A DNA stretch of 64,000 nucleotides. Origin: Actinoplanes sp. DH11 (lineage in GTDB: Bacteria > Actinomycetota > Actinomycetes > Mycobacteriales > Micromonosporaceae). Positions within the stretch are counted from its first letter, which is position 1, and the number at the start of each line of letters is the position of its first letter. The notes beneath the pieces are model-generated. The model saw only the letters and a program-made list of their open reading frames with translations. It searched no databases and had not been told where the DNA came from. The DNA is taken from assembly GCF_020873875.1 (NCBI RefSeq), contig NZ_JAHWGU010000010.1, positions 1 through 64,000 on the forward strand, written 5' to 3'. The position numbers were made by a program, and so were the translations under genes. Shown piece after piece: positions 1 through 10,981 of this stretch.

Positions 1-92
1 TCGCGGTCGAACTCAACGGCCGCCCACGCAAAACGCTCGGCTGGGACACCCCAGCCGAGCGCTTCGCTAAACTCCTGGCCGAAACCAGTTAA
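1..92 (+). CDS. IS30-family transposase, C-terminal end (partial)
   Basis: The window opens inside a reading frame (first full codon at base 3) that stops with TAA at 90-92. The 29 visible residues contain LNGRPRKTLGW followed by TPAERF. This is the characteristic C-terminus of IS30-type DDE transposases, which follows the last catalytic Glu. Everything upstream, including the HTH and most of the catalytic core, lies outside the window, so it cannot be judged whether the element is intact. It is on the opposite strand to the neighbouring ilvE. Confidence 0.8.
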   Translation, partial: AVELNGRPRKTLGWDTPAERFAKLLAETS

Positions 93-124
93 TCAACCTG
101 TGTTGCAACGACCCCTGGAATCCG
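1..124 (+). mobile_element. Right end of an IS30-like insertion sequence
   Basis: The transposase tail is followed within about ten bases by TGTTGCAACGACC (from 101), continuing to about 124. This resembles the terminal inverted repeats of actinobacterial IS30 elements, whose ends often carry a GTGTTGC-type core. The left end is outside the window, so the boundary and any target duplication are inferred. Confidence 0.5.
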
Positions 125-139
125 CCCCCTGCGGGGCCC

Positions 140-202
140 GGGCCGGCTCGTGCGACGGCGACGCCGACTCGCCCGACGGCAACGCCGGCTCGTGCGACGG
201 CA
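140..202. repeat. Three degenerate 21-bp tandem repeats next to the IS end
   Basis: Three head-to-tail copies of a 21-base unit beginning GCCGGCTCGTGCGACGGC lie between the IS end and the ilvE stop codon. Copies one and three are nearly identical and the middle copy differs at several positions. No function is evident. Confidence 0.55.
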
Positions 203-206
203 GCGA

Positions 207-1304
207 TCAGAGGACGCGGTGGACCCAGCCGAACGGGTCCTCGGCGCGGCCCCGCTGGATGTCCACCAGCTGCTTGCGGATCGACATGGTGACCTCACCC
301 GACCCGCCGTCGGCGACGGTGAACTCGCCGTCCTCGCTCTTGATCACTCCGATCGGGGTGATCACGGCCGCGGTGCCGCAGGCGAACGCCTCGCGGACCC
401 GGCCGGACGCCGCGCCCTCGCGCCACTCGTCCAGGCTGATCGGCCGCTCCTCGACCCGGCGGCCGGCGCGCTCGGCCAGCTTGATCACCGAGTCGCGGGT
501 GATGCCGGGCAGGATCGTGCCGGTCAGCGGCGGGGTGACCAGGCTGCCGTCGTCCAGCACGAGGAAGACGTTCATGCCGCCCAGCTCGTCGATGTACTTC
601 CGCTCGACCGCGTCCAGGTAGACGACCTGGTCGCAACCGTGCTCGGCGGCCTCGGCCTGCGCGGAGAGGCCGGCGGCGTAGTTGCCACCGCACTTGGCGG
701 CGCCGGTGCCACCGGGCGCCGCGCGGGTGTAGTCCGGCGAGACCCAGATCGTGACCGGCTTGACGCCACCGGAGAAGTACGGCCCGACGGGGGACGCGAT
801 GACCAGGTAGAGGTACTCGGTGGCGGGGCGAACGCCGAGGAAGACCTCACTGGCGTACGCGAACGGGCGCAGGTAGAGGCTGCCCTCCTCGCCGCCGGGG
901 ATCCACTGCCGGTCGATCGAAATGATCTCGTGCAGGGAGCGGAGGAACGTCTCCACCGGGAGCTGCGGCATCGCCATCCGCTGGGCGGACTGGTTGAACC
1001 GGGCCGCGTTCGCGTCCGGGCGGAACATGGCGACACCACCGTCGGGCAGCGTGTACGCCTTGAGACCCTCGAAGATCTCCTGGGCGTAGTGCAGCACCGC
1101 GCTGGCCGGGTCCATCGGGATGGGGGCGCGGGCCTCGACGCGAGGCTCGTACCACCCCTTGCCGTCCGCATACCGGATGGTGACCATGTGGTCGGTGAAG
1201 ATGCGGCCGAATCCGGGGTTGGCCAGCAGGGCGGCGCGGTCGCCGTCTCCTACGGGTGCCGGGTTCGGACGGATCTCGAATTCGAGGTTGTCACCACCAC
1301 TCAT
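207..1304 (-). CDS. ilvE: Branched-chain amino acid aminotransferase
   Basis: A 365-residue class IV PLP aminotransferase that catalyses the last, reversible step of valine, leucine and isoleucine synthesis with glutamate as amino donor. The PLP-lysine context GTGAAKCGGNYA is present, as are the YLRPFA strand and the typical C-terminal EAFACGTAAVITPIG glycine/threonine loop. Length matches the family (about 360). The ATG start gives MSGGDNLEFEI and has only a weak Shine-Dalgarno. It is the downstream member of a same-strand series with leuB and serA. A plausible own promoter sits in the 154-base gap to leuB. The gene ends about 80 bases from an IS30 element. Confidence 0.96.
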   Translation of the reverse strand: MSGGDNLEFEIRPNPAPVGDGDRAALLANPGFGRIFTDHMVTIRYADGKGWYEPRVEARAPIPMDPASAVLHYAQEIFEGLKAYTLPDGGVAMFRPDANAARFNQSAQRMAMPQLPVETFLRSLHEIISIDRQWIPGGEEGSLYLRPFAYASEVFLGVRPATEYLYLVIASPVGPYFSGGVKPVTIWVSPDYTRAAPGGTGAAKCGGNYAAGLSAQAEAAEHGCDQVVYLDAVERKYIDELGGMNVFLVLDDGSLVTPPLTGTILPGITRDSVIKLAERAGRRVEERPISLDEWREGAASGRVREAFACGTAAVITPIGVIKSEDGEFTVADGGSGEVTMSIRKQLVDIQRGRAEDPFGWVHRVL

Positions 1305-1369
1305 GACAAGAAGACCTGCTTTCGCTGAAAAAGATCAAGGCATGCGAGGGCACCCGTAGTGCCGCATGA

Positions 1370-1397
1370 AATCTACCCCGAACGGTCGTTAAAACAA
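1370..1397 (-). promoter_or_regulatory. Candidate ilvE promoter
   Basis: Reading toward ilvE, TTGTTT (1397-1392) is followed after 16 bases by TAGATT (1375-1370). This is a reasonable housekeeping-sigma pair and unusually AT-rich for this DNA. It lies about 65 bases upstream of the ilvE ATG. Motif match only. Confidence 0.45.
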
Positions 1398-1458
1398 TGA
1401 CCGCACGGGTGTGGAAGCCCGGCCGGCTCCGGGGAGCCGCGGGGCTGGGATCATGGCG

Positions 1459-2490
<1,032 letters not shown>

Positions 2491-2587
2491 GTCGAACTCC
2501 CCTATGTCGAGCAACCCTGACACCGTAACGCTCAGTCCCGAACAACGGAACGGCAGTCCCAGGAAATGAACACCCGCGGACAGCGAA

Positions 2588-2622
2588 CAGCCCCCGCGCC
2601 GCGGCAAACGGCACGGGGGCTG
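2588..2622. terminator. Strong hairpin between leuB and a divergent gene
   Basis: Arms CAGCCCCCG (2588-2596) and CGGGGGCTG (2614-2622) form a 9-bp stem with a further short GCCG/CGGC pairing inside. It lies about 100 bases upstream of the leuB start. There is no T-tract on either strand. It could be part of a leuB 5'-UTR structure, but no leucine-rich leader ORF was found beside it. Confidence 0.4.
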
Positions 2623-2825
2623 ATGCGACGAGTACACGTGGGTCGGTCCCGCCGGGAACACACACGGCCCTGCGGCGGACGTCGTCACCCGAAGACGGGC
2701 CCACCTTCACGGTCGTGCGGCAGGGACAACGCTAGCGATGCGGACCAAAAACGCGCAAGACGCCGCCCCGCGTGTCGGCCCGCGGTTTCCCGGTTCGTGG
2801 CCACTCGTGGTGGCACCATGCGCCG

Positions 2826-3191
2826 GTGAGTTTCGACCTAGTGGTGTGGGCCATGGCCCAGTCGGCCGCCCCGGAAGCGGTACGGGACGCCAATGCCCGC
2901 TGCGCCCGCGGCGAACACGCGCAGCGGCCCGCCGACCCGCGCGTCGTCGCGTTCTACGACGCCCTGACCAGCACGTACCCGGACCGCGGGCCGCGGGCCA
3001 CGGCACCTGGATCGCCCTGGGCGAGCGCGCCGCTGCACGCCGCCGCCGACCACATCCAGATGCGGCTCGACGAGAACTGCCCGGACGTGGTGCTGGAGAC
3101 CATCGAACGGCTGGCCGGCGAGCTCAATCTTGATCTGCTTGACCTCCAGGACGGAACCGTCTACCCACCACCCGCACGGGTTACCGTCTGA
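2826..3191 (+). CDS. Small conserved-type hypothetical protein
   Basis: A 121-residue acidic soluble protein starting VSFDLVVWAM. The GTG at 2826 is preferred to an in-frame upstream ATG because the hydrophobic SFDLVVWAM strand makes a sensible N-terminus and the upstream residues look non-coding. It has no signal peptide or membrane segment. A helix-rich C-terminal half ends LLDLQDGTVYPP. I recognise the SFDLVVWA opening as recurrent in uncharacterised actinobacterial proteins but know no function. It converges on serA across a short hairpin. Confidence 0.7.
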   Translation: MSFDLVVWAMAQSAAPEAVRDANARCARGEHAQRPADPRVVAFYDALTSTYPDRGPRATAPGSPWASAPLHAAADHIQMRLDENCPDVVLETIERLAGELNLDLLDLQDGTVYPPPARVTV

Positions 3192-3199
3192 CACCGGCA

Positions 3200-3217
3200 C
3201 CGGCTCGGAAAAGCCGG
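3200..3217. terminator. Short hairpin between convergent genes
   Basis: CCGGCT/AGCCGG arms separated by six bases lie between the stop codons of the small hypothetical gene (+) and serA (-). The position suits a bidirectional terminator. The stem is only 6 bp and has no clear T-tract. Confidence 0.45.
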
Positions 3218-3228
3218 CACGATCCGCC

Positions 3229-4809
3229 TCAGTCGGCGCGCAGGTCCACCATCGCGGCCCGCGCCGACCCGATCTCCGCGGCCACCTCGGCGAGCAGGTC
3301 CGGTGCGATCGGCGAGTCCACGGTGAGTGCCATCAGCGCCTCACCGCCGGCCGCACGCCGGGCCACCTGCATCGCGGCGATGTTCACCCCGGCCCGGCCC
3401 AGAGTGGTGCCGATCGTGCCGACCACACCGGGCCGGTCGCGGTACCTGACGAGGAGCAGCACGCCGTCGGGCGCGACGTCGAGTGCGAAGCCGTCCACCT
3501 CGACCAGCTTGGCGGCGCCGGCGTACGCACCGGCCACCGCGAGGGTGTCGCCGTCCGGCATCGCGCCACGCACGGTGATCAGGGTGGGCTCGGCGAGATC
3601 CTCCTCGGTCGTCAGCTCGACCTCGACCCCGCGGTCCGCGGCCACGTGCGGCGCGTTCACATAGGTGACCGCCTGAGCCGCCACCGGCGCGAACAGGCCT
3701 TTCATCGTGGCCAGCTCGAGCACCGAGACGTCGTGGGCGACGACGGCACCGCGCACCTCGACGGTCATCCGGGCGGCGACGCCACCGGCCACCGCGGTGA
3801 AGACCCGGCCGAGGCGTTCGGCGAGCGGCAGGAGCGGGCGTACGTCCTCGTCGACCGCGCCGCCGGCCCGGATGTTCACCGCGTCCGGCACGAACTCGCC
3901 GCGCAGCGCGAGCCGCACGCTGCGGGCCACCGCGAGACCCGCCTTGTCCTGCGCCTCCACGGTCGAGGCGCCCAGGTGCGGGGTGACCACCACGGTGTCG
4001 AACGCGAACAGCGGTGACGAGGTCAGCGGCTCGGTCTCGAAGACGTCCAGCCCGGCGCCGGCGACGCGTCCGTCGGCGAGCGCGTCGGCGAGCGCCCGCT
4101 CGTCGACGAGGCCACCGCGGGCGGCGTTGACGATGCGCACGCCGGGTTTCACCACGGCGAGCTCCTTCTCCCCGATCAGGCCCAGGGTCTCCGGCGTACG
4201 GGGCAGGTGCACCGAGACGAAGTCGCTCTGCCGGAGCAGTTCCTCCAGCGAGACCAGGTGCACACCGAGCTGGGCGGCCCGGGCGGGCTGCACATAGGGG
4301 TCGTACGCGATGAGCCGTACCCCGAAAGCCGCCATGCGCTGCGCGAAGAGGACGCCGATGCGGCCCAGCCCGACCACTCCCACGGTCTTGCCGTGCACCT
4401 CGACGCCGGTGAACGCGGAGCGCCGCCAGGCGCCCGCCCGCAGGGTCGCGCTGGCCACCGCGGTGTGCCGGGCCACCGCCAGCAGCAGGGCCACGGCCTG
4501 TTCGGCGGCGGAGATGATGTTGCTGGTCGGCGCGTTGACCACGAGGACGCCCCGGGCGGTGGCCGCCGGCACGTCGACGTTGTCCAGACCGACCCCGGCG
4601 CGGGCGACGACCCGCAGCCGGGTCGCGGCCGCCAGCGCCTCGGCGTCGATCCGGGTGACGCTGCGGACGATCACCGCGTCGGCCTCGGCCAGCGCGGCCA
4701 GCAGGGCCGGCCGATCGGCGCCGTCGACGGTGCGGACCTCGCAGTCGGCGGCGAGTACTTCGAGCGCGGCGGCCGCAAGTTCCTCGGTCACCAGGACCAC
4801 AGAAGCCAT
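3229..4809 (-). CDS. serA: D-3-phosphoglycerate dehydrogenase
   Basis: A 526-residue NAD-dependent enzyme for the first committed step of phosphorylated serine synthesis. The Rossmann nucleotide motif VGLGRIG is at about residues 146-152 and the catalytic His is in TPHLGAST. The long intervening (ASB) domain typical of the actinobacterial type follows, with a C-terminal ACT domain (DRPGVVGTIGTTL...NIAAMQV) for serine feedback. Length equals the mycobacterial form (about 528). The ATG at 4809 follows GGAGG. It sits between leuB and ilvC on the same strand but is separated from ilvC by a terminator. Confidence 0.96.
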   Translation of the reverse strand: MASVVLVTEELAAAALEVLAADCEVRTVDGADRPALLAALAEADAVIVRSVTRIDAEALAAATRLRVVARAGVGLDNVDVPAATARGVLVVNAPTSNIISAAEQAVALLLAVARHTAVASATLRAGAWRRSAFTGVEVHGKTVGVVGLGRIGVLFAQRMAAFGVRLIAYDPYVQPARAAQLGVHLVSLEELLRQSDFVSVHLPRTPETLGLIGEKELAVVKPGVRIVNAARGGLVDERALADALADGRVAGAGLDVFETEPLTSSPLFAFDTVVVTPHLGASTVEAQDKAGLAVARSVRLALRGEFVPDAVNIRAGGAVDEDVRPLLPLAERLGRVFTAVAGGVAARMTVEVRGAVVAHDVSVLELATMKGLFAPVAAQAVTYVNAPHVAADRGVEVELTTEEDLAEPTLITVRGAMPDGDTLAVAGAYAGAAKLVEVDGFALDVAPDGVLLLVRYRDRPGVVGTIGTTLGRAGVNIAAMQVARRAAGGEALMALTVDSPIAPDLLAEVAAEIGSARAAMVDLRAD

Positions 4810-4893
4810 GGTTCCTCCATCCGGACCTCGTCACATCGACGATGCCGAATGGTACGGAGGGGCGCCACCGGGGAGTTCAGTTCACTCACGAAA

Positions 4894-4931
4894 CGGCGGA
4901 TGCCCGGCCGGGGAGGGCCGGGCATCCGCCG
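4894..4931 (-). terminator. Terminator of the ilvBNC operon
   Basis: A near-perfect 16-bp GC-rich stem (CGGCGGATGCCCGGCC paired with its complement, six-base loop) begins 14 bases after the ilvC stop codon. It separates ilvC from serA. Confidence 0.75.
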
Positions 4932-4944
4932 CCGGTGCTGAAGA

Positions 4945-6543
<1,599 letters not shown>

Positions 6544-6544
<1 letters not shown>

Positions 6545-8373
6545 CAGAGGTCGTCCTCTTCGAACGTCGGGCGGATGTCCCGGGCGAACATGATCTCGTC
6601 GTTGCTGGTGCCGGCCGCGACCATCGGCCAGACCATCGCGTCCTTGCCGACCGTGAAGTCGATGACCACCGGAGCGTCGTTGATCTCCATGGCCTGCTTG
6701 ATCACCTTGTCGACGTCGTCCTTCGACTCGCAGCGCAGGCCGATGCAGCCGAGCGCCTCGGCCAGCTTCACGAAGTCCGGGATGCGGTGCTTGTGGGTGC
6801 CCAGCTCGGTGTTGGAGTACCGGCCGTCGTAGAAGAGGGTCTGCCACTGCCGGACCATGCCCAGGTTGCCGTTGTTGATCACGGCGATCTTGACCGGGAT
6901 GCCCTCCAGGGCACAGGTGGCCAGCTCCTGGTTCGTCATCTGGAAGCAGCCGTCGCCGTCGATCGCCCAGACCTGGACATCCGGCCGGCCGACCTTGGCG
7001 CCCATCGCGGCCGGGACGGCGTAGCCCATCGTGCCGGCGCCGCCCGAGTTGAGCCAGGTGCCGGGCTTCTCGTACTTGATGAACTGCGACGCCCACATCT
7101 GGTGCTGGCCGACGCCCGCGCAGTAGACCGCGTCCGGGCCGACCAGCTCGCCGATCCGTTCGATCACGTACTGCGGGGAGAGGCTGCCGTCCGTCGGCTC
7201 GTCGTAGCCCAGCGGGTAACGCTCCCGGATGTCGTTCAGCGTGCGCCACCACGACTCGTACTGCGCGGTGCCGGCGGCGTTCGCCGAGACCGCCGCGATC
7301 AGCTCGTCGATGACGTGCCGGGCGTCGCCGACGATCGGGACGTCGGCGTGCCGGTTCTTGCCGATCTCGGCCGGGTCGATGTCGGCGTGGACCACCTTGG
7401 CGTCCGGGGCGAACGAGTCCAGGTTGCCGGTGACCCGGTCGTCGAAGCGGGCGCCCAGGGTGACCAGCAGGTCGGACTTCTGCATCGCGTAGACCGCGGG
7501 GACCGTGCCGTGCATGCCGGGCATGCCCAGGTGCTGCGGGTGCGAGTCGGGGAAGGCGCCGAGGCCCATCAGCGTGGTGACCACCGGGATGCCGGTCAGT
7601 TCGGCGAGCTTGCGCAGCCCGTCGGTGGCGCCGGCCTTGTGGACGCCGCCGCCCACGTACAGCACCGGGCGCTTGGCCGCCGCGATCAGCCGGGCCGCCT
7701 CGCGGATCTGCTTGCCGTGCGGGTGCAGGGTCGGCCGGTAACCGGGCAGGTCCAGGACCGGCGGCCACTGGAACGTGGTCTGCGCCTGCAGCACGTCCTT
7801 GGGGATGTCGACCAGGACCGGGCCGGGCCGGCCGGTGGCCGCCAGGTGGAACGCCTCGGCGACGATCCGGGGCAGCTCCTCCGGGCTCTGCACCAGGAAG
7901 TTGTGCTTGGTGATCGGCAGGGTGATGCCCTGGATGTCGGCCTCCTGGAAGGCGTCCGTCCCGATGTAGGGCCGGCCGACCTGCCCGGTGATGGCGACGA
8001 TCGGCACCGAGTCCATGTAGGCGTCGGCGATCGGCGTGACCAGGTTGGTGGCGCCCGGCCCGCTCGTCGCGATGCAGACGCCGACCTTGCCGGTGGCCTG
8101 GGCGTAACCGGTCGCCGCGTGACCGGCGCCCTGCTCGTGACGGACCAGGATGTGCCGGACCTTGGAGTCGAACAGCGGGTCGTACGCCGGGAGGATCGCA
8201 CCGCCCGGGATGCCGAACGCGACCTCGACCCCGAGCGCCTCGAGCGACCGGACGAGCGCGCCGGCGCCGGTGGTGGCTACCGGTGCCACGGCGGCGGGAG
8301 CGGTGTTCGCGGCCGCCGCCACGGTGGCCGGGGTGACTCGTTGGGCGAGGGATTCGGGAGTGGGTCTCGTCAT
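6544..8373 (-). CDS. ilvB: Acetolactate synthase, catalytic large subunit
   Basis: A 609-residue ThDP, FAD and Mg2+ enzyme condensing pyruvate with pyruvate or 2-oxobutyrate. The ThDP-activating Glu is in [15 protein letters not shown], and the diphosphate/Mg motif runs from [11 protein letters not shown] to the closing [11 protein letters not shown]. About 35 Ala/Thr-rich residues precede the core, as in other actinobacterial IlvB. First gene of the ilvBNC operon, downstream of an attenuator and leader peptide. The start is the ATG at 8373, which has a modest AAAGG upstream. Confidence 0.97.
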
Positions 8374-8417
8374 GGCAATTCAGACCTTTACAAGTCGGCG
8401 TCCGGTACTTGAGCAAC

Positions 8418-8448
8418 AAAAAAGGCCCTCGTGCCAATGCACGGGACC
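8418..8448 (-). terminator. ilvB attenuator (rho-independent terminator)
   Basis: On the minus strand GGTCCCGTGC, loop ATTG, then GCACGAGGGCC forms a GC-rich stem directly followed by TTTTTT. It ends about 45 bases before the ilvB ATG. A stem plus U-run inside a 5' leader, downstream of a Val-Leu-Ile leader peptide, is the textbook arrangement of branched-chain amino acid attenuation. Confidence 0.85.
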
Positions 8449-8449
8449 T

Positions 8450-8479
8450 AGCGCACCCTCCTGCTGTGGAGAGTGCGCT
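8450..8479 (-). promoter_or_regulatory. Leader pause hairpin of the ilvB attenuator
   Basis: AGCGCACTCTCC and GGAGGGTGCGCT pair (one G-U) around the loop ACAGCA. The 5' arm begins inside the leader peptide stop codon, so a ribosome stalled on the preceding Val-Leu-Ile codons would cover it. That would free the 3' arm for alternative pairing. This is the expected pause hairpin; the antiterminator pairing itself was not modelled. Confidence 0.65.
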
Positions 8480-8508
8480 CAGATAAGTACTCGGGACGCG
8501 AAGCACAT
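8479..8508 (-). CDS. ilvB leader peptide (MCFASRVLI)
   Basis: A nine-codon ORF, ATG to TGA, ending in consecutive Val (GTA), Leu (CTT) and Ile (ATC) codons, the three amino acids made by the operon. GTA and CTT are rare codons in this GC-rich genome, which strengthens the sensor interpretation. AAGG lies eight bases upstream. The stop codon abuts the pause hairpin. By analogy with ilv attenuators, scarcity of any of the charged tRNAs would stall the ribosome and allow read-through into ilvB. Confidence 0.8.
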   Translation of the reverse strand: MCFASRVLI

Positions 8509-8512
8509 GCGG

Positions 8513-10861
8513 CTAACCTTGCCCCATCTCACGGCCTGAGTCAACTGATCCCACATTTTGATCACCGCGCGGGTCACCGTGGGCTCCGACGAAGTCCGGA
8601 TCGCTCGGCAGCAACGCTCTGACCTGCCGCATTCCCGGTCCGAGGCGGACCACCTGGCTCCGCGCCGGCGCATCACTCGGCGGCGCGGAACGCGGCGCCG
8701 GGAGCGGTCGCCGGCCCACCGGGATGAGCGTCCGGAGGCGGGTCTCGAAGTGCTCCGCCGGCACGCCCCAGCCGAACAGCGAGCCCTGACCGAGCCGGCA
8801 GCCGGCCTCCTCCACCACCTCGCGCTGCGCGGTGGTGCCGATCCCCTCGGCCAGCACCTCCAGGCCCAGCCGGTGCCCGAGCCGGACCACCACGTCGACG
8901 AGCGGAGCCGCCGTGCCGGTCCGCGACTCCGGTTCCGCCACCAGCGCGTGGTCGATCTTCAGGATGTCGACCGGGAGGGTGCGCAGCTGGGTCAGTGAGG
9001 AGTAGCCGGCGCCGAAGTCGTCAAGCGCGATCCGGACCCCCGTCTCGCGCACCTCGGCCAGCCGCCGGACGAGTTCCTCCATGTCGGTGGCGACCGCGTG
9101 CTCGGTGACCTCCAGGACCAGCCGCTGCGGGGGCACGTCGTGCTCGGCGAGCACGTCGGCGACCTGGGCCGCGTAGTCGGCGGCGTGCAGTTCCTTGGGC
9201 GACAGGTTCACCGACACCCAGACGTCGTGTCCTTTCGCCAGCCACGCCGCGAGCTGCACGACGGCCTGCTCCAGGACCCAGGCGCCGATCCGGTTGATCA
9301 GGCCGGACTCCTCGGCGACGGGGATGAACTCGTCGGGGCGTACCGCACCCAGCTCCGGATGCGTCCAGCGCAGCAGCGCCTCCGCGCCCACCGGGCGCAT
9401 CGACGGCAGCGCGACCACCGGCTGGAAGACCAGGCGAAGCTGGCCGCGGTCGATCGCGTGCCGCAACTCGCCCTGCAGGGTGCCGCGGCGGCGCAGCAAC
9501 TCGTCGTACCCCGCCTGGTAGCGCTCCACCCGGTTCTTGCCGCGCTGCTTGGCGTACCGCAGGGCCAGGTCGGCATCGTGCAGCAGTTCACCGGTGTCGG
9601 CCACGCCGAGACTGGCGGACAGGAAGATCGAACCGCCGTCCACCTCGTACGGCTCGCCCAGCACCGCGAGCAGCCGGTGCGCCGCCAGCATCGCCTCGTC
9701 GGCGTCACCGTGCATCAGCACCGCGAACTCGTCGCCGCCGAGCCGGGCCGCCACGTCACCGGCCAGCAGGTTGCGCCGCAGCCGGGCGGCCACCTCGGTG
9801 AGCACGCTGTCGCCGATGTCGTGGCCGCGCATGTCGTTGACCGTCTTGAAGCCGTCCAGGTCGATCCCGATCAGCACCGCGTTGTCGGTCGAGTCCCGCA
9901 GGGCCCGCTGCAGGCCGCGCCGGTTGGCCAGCCCGGTCAGCGGGTCGGTGTGCGCCAGCTCGCGGAAGTGCGCCTCCCGGTGACGCAGCTGGGAGGTGTA
10001 CCGCCGGACGTCGTCGAGCGCCAGGTACTGCCGGGCGACCAGGGCCAGCCCGACCACGCTGATCCCGAAGTAGCCGAGCGCGTCCACCGACCCGCCCCGG
10101 GTCAGGTGATAACCGAGCGCGCCGATCACGGCAAGCATCGGCACCACCGCGTACGCCCCGCCGCGTTCCAGCACGTCGCCGCTCACCTCGAACGGCCGGT
10201 CGGCGGCCTTCACCGCGAGCGCCACCGTGATCAGGCCGGCGGCGAGCAGCAGCACACCGGCCAGCGCCAGCGCGTTGCGGTCCCGGCAGATCGCGGAGGA
10301 GATCGCCGTCGCCGCGATCGCGACCACACTCACCCCGGCCGCCACCAGGATGCTGTTGCGCCGGGGCCGGTGCGCGTGCAGCGCCATCACCGCGGTCAGA
10401 CCGAGCGCGACAGCGGCCAGGACCGCCGGGAGCAGCACGGCGACACAGCGGTACGGGGTGAGGTCGCCGAGGATCCGGGTCGGCCGCGAGATCAGCGCCC
10501 AGCCGACGAACCAGATGGCCGACGCGATCACCAGGCCGTCCAGCACGTGCCGCAGCGCGGCGGCCGGCCCGCGGGTGGCGCCGGGCAGCGCCACCGTCCC
10601 GGCCAGCAGCACGAGCGCGCCGACGCCCATGCCGATCGCGACCATCGTGGCCAGCGTCCGGGAGTGATCAGGGTCATGATGATGGCCGCCGAGCAGGGCG
10701 GTGGCCAGCCCGGCCAGGGCAGCGGCGGTGACCAGCGCGCCGCCGAGCGCGAGGAGAAGGTGCGCGCGCCTGGCCGCTCCGGTGTGCCGGCGCCCTGACT
10801 GACCGAGATAGGCGACCGCCGGCACCGCGGCGAGCAGGCCGGCGAGACCCGCCAGCTCCAT
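8513..10861 (-). CDS. Membrane GGDEF-EAL c-di-GMP protein 1
   Basis: A 782-residue protein. About eight hydrophobic segments fill residues 1-290. A GGDEF domain follows (LGGDEF near residue 374, with DLDGFKTVND), then an EAL domain (EALLRW near 492). EAL catalytic positions look intact: NLSPKEL, LEVTEH, DDFGAGYSS, LKIDH, AEGIG and a Gln in GQGSLFG. No RxxD inhibitory site precedes GGDEF. A polar tail of about 50 residues ends five bases before the ilvB leader ATG. Predicted to make and/or degrade c-di-GMP in response to a membrane signal. The start is uncertain (ATG 10861 or GTG 10879). Divergent from ilvD. Confidence 0.9.
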   Translation of the reverse strand: MELAGLAGLLAAVPAVAYLGQSGRRHTGAARRAHLLLALGGALVTAAALAGLATALLGGHHHDPDHSRTLATMVAIGMGVGALVLLAGTVALPGATRGPAAALRHVLDGLVIASAIWFVGWALISRPTRILGDLTPYRCVAVLLPAVLAAVALGLTAVMALHAHRPRRNSILVAAGVSVVAIAATAISSAICRDRNALALAGVLLLAAGLITVALAVKAADRPFEVSGDVLERGGAYAVVPMLAVIGALGYHLTRGGSVDALGYFGISVVGLALVARQYLALDDVRRYTSQLRHREAHFRELAHTDPLTGLANRRGLQRALRDSTDNAVLIGIDLDGFKTVNDMRGHDIGDSVLTEVAARLRRNLLAGDVAARLGGDEFAVLMHGDADEAMLAAHRLLAVLGEPYEVDGGSIFLSASLGVADTGELLHDADLALRYAKQRGKNRVERYQAGYDELLRRRGTLQGELRHAIDRGQLRLVFQPVVALPSMRPVGAEALLRWTHPELGAVRPDEFIPVAEESGLINRIGAWVLEQAVVQLAAWLAKGHDVWVSVNLSPKELHAADYAAQVADVLAEHDVPPQRLVLEVTEHAVATDMEELVRRLAEVRETGVRIALDDFGAGYSSLTQLRTLPVDILKIDHALVAEPESRTGTAAPLVDVVVRLGHRLGLEVLAEGIGTTAQREVVEEAGCRLGQGSLFGWGVPAEHFETRLRTLIPVGRRPLPAPRSAPPSDAPARSQVVRLGPGMRQVRALLPSDPDFVGAHGDPRGDQNVGSVDSGREMGQG
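8516..8544 (-). promoter_or_regulatory. Candidate promoter for the ilvB leader transcript
   Basis: TTGACT (8544-8539) is followed after 17 bases by CAAGGT (8521-8516). The -35 is strong and the -10 weak. Transcription would begin near 8509, almost at the leader ATG, so the leader peptide may be translated from a nearly leaderless mRNA. The promoter overlaps the last codons and stop of the upstream GGDEF-EAL gene. Confidence 0.45.
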
Positions 10862-10981
10862 ACCGGACGGTGAGTGCACGGACACACTGTGCCCGATCTT
10901 TGTCGATTCGAACAGCCCCCGGCGTCCCGCGCTGTGGACGTCCTTGGCATTTCCCCGAGATGCCGGTGGCAGTATGGGGAC

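Noticed and set aside
150-1328. Long plus-strand ORF over ilvE
   Set aside because: Antisense shadow of ilvE in high-GC DNA; Arg/Gly/Asp-rich translation with no domain.
2588-2622. leuB attenuator
   Set aside because: A hairpin is present but there is no leucine-codon leader ORF and no T-tract, unlike the ilvB leader.
2491-2688. N-terminal extension of leuB
   Set aside because: The upstream residues are not family-like; GTG 2490 has a good ribosome site and gives the expected N-terminus.
6787-8412. 541-codon plus-strand ORF over ilvB
   Set aside because: Antisense shadow; composition typical of complementary-frame translation.
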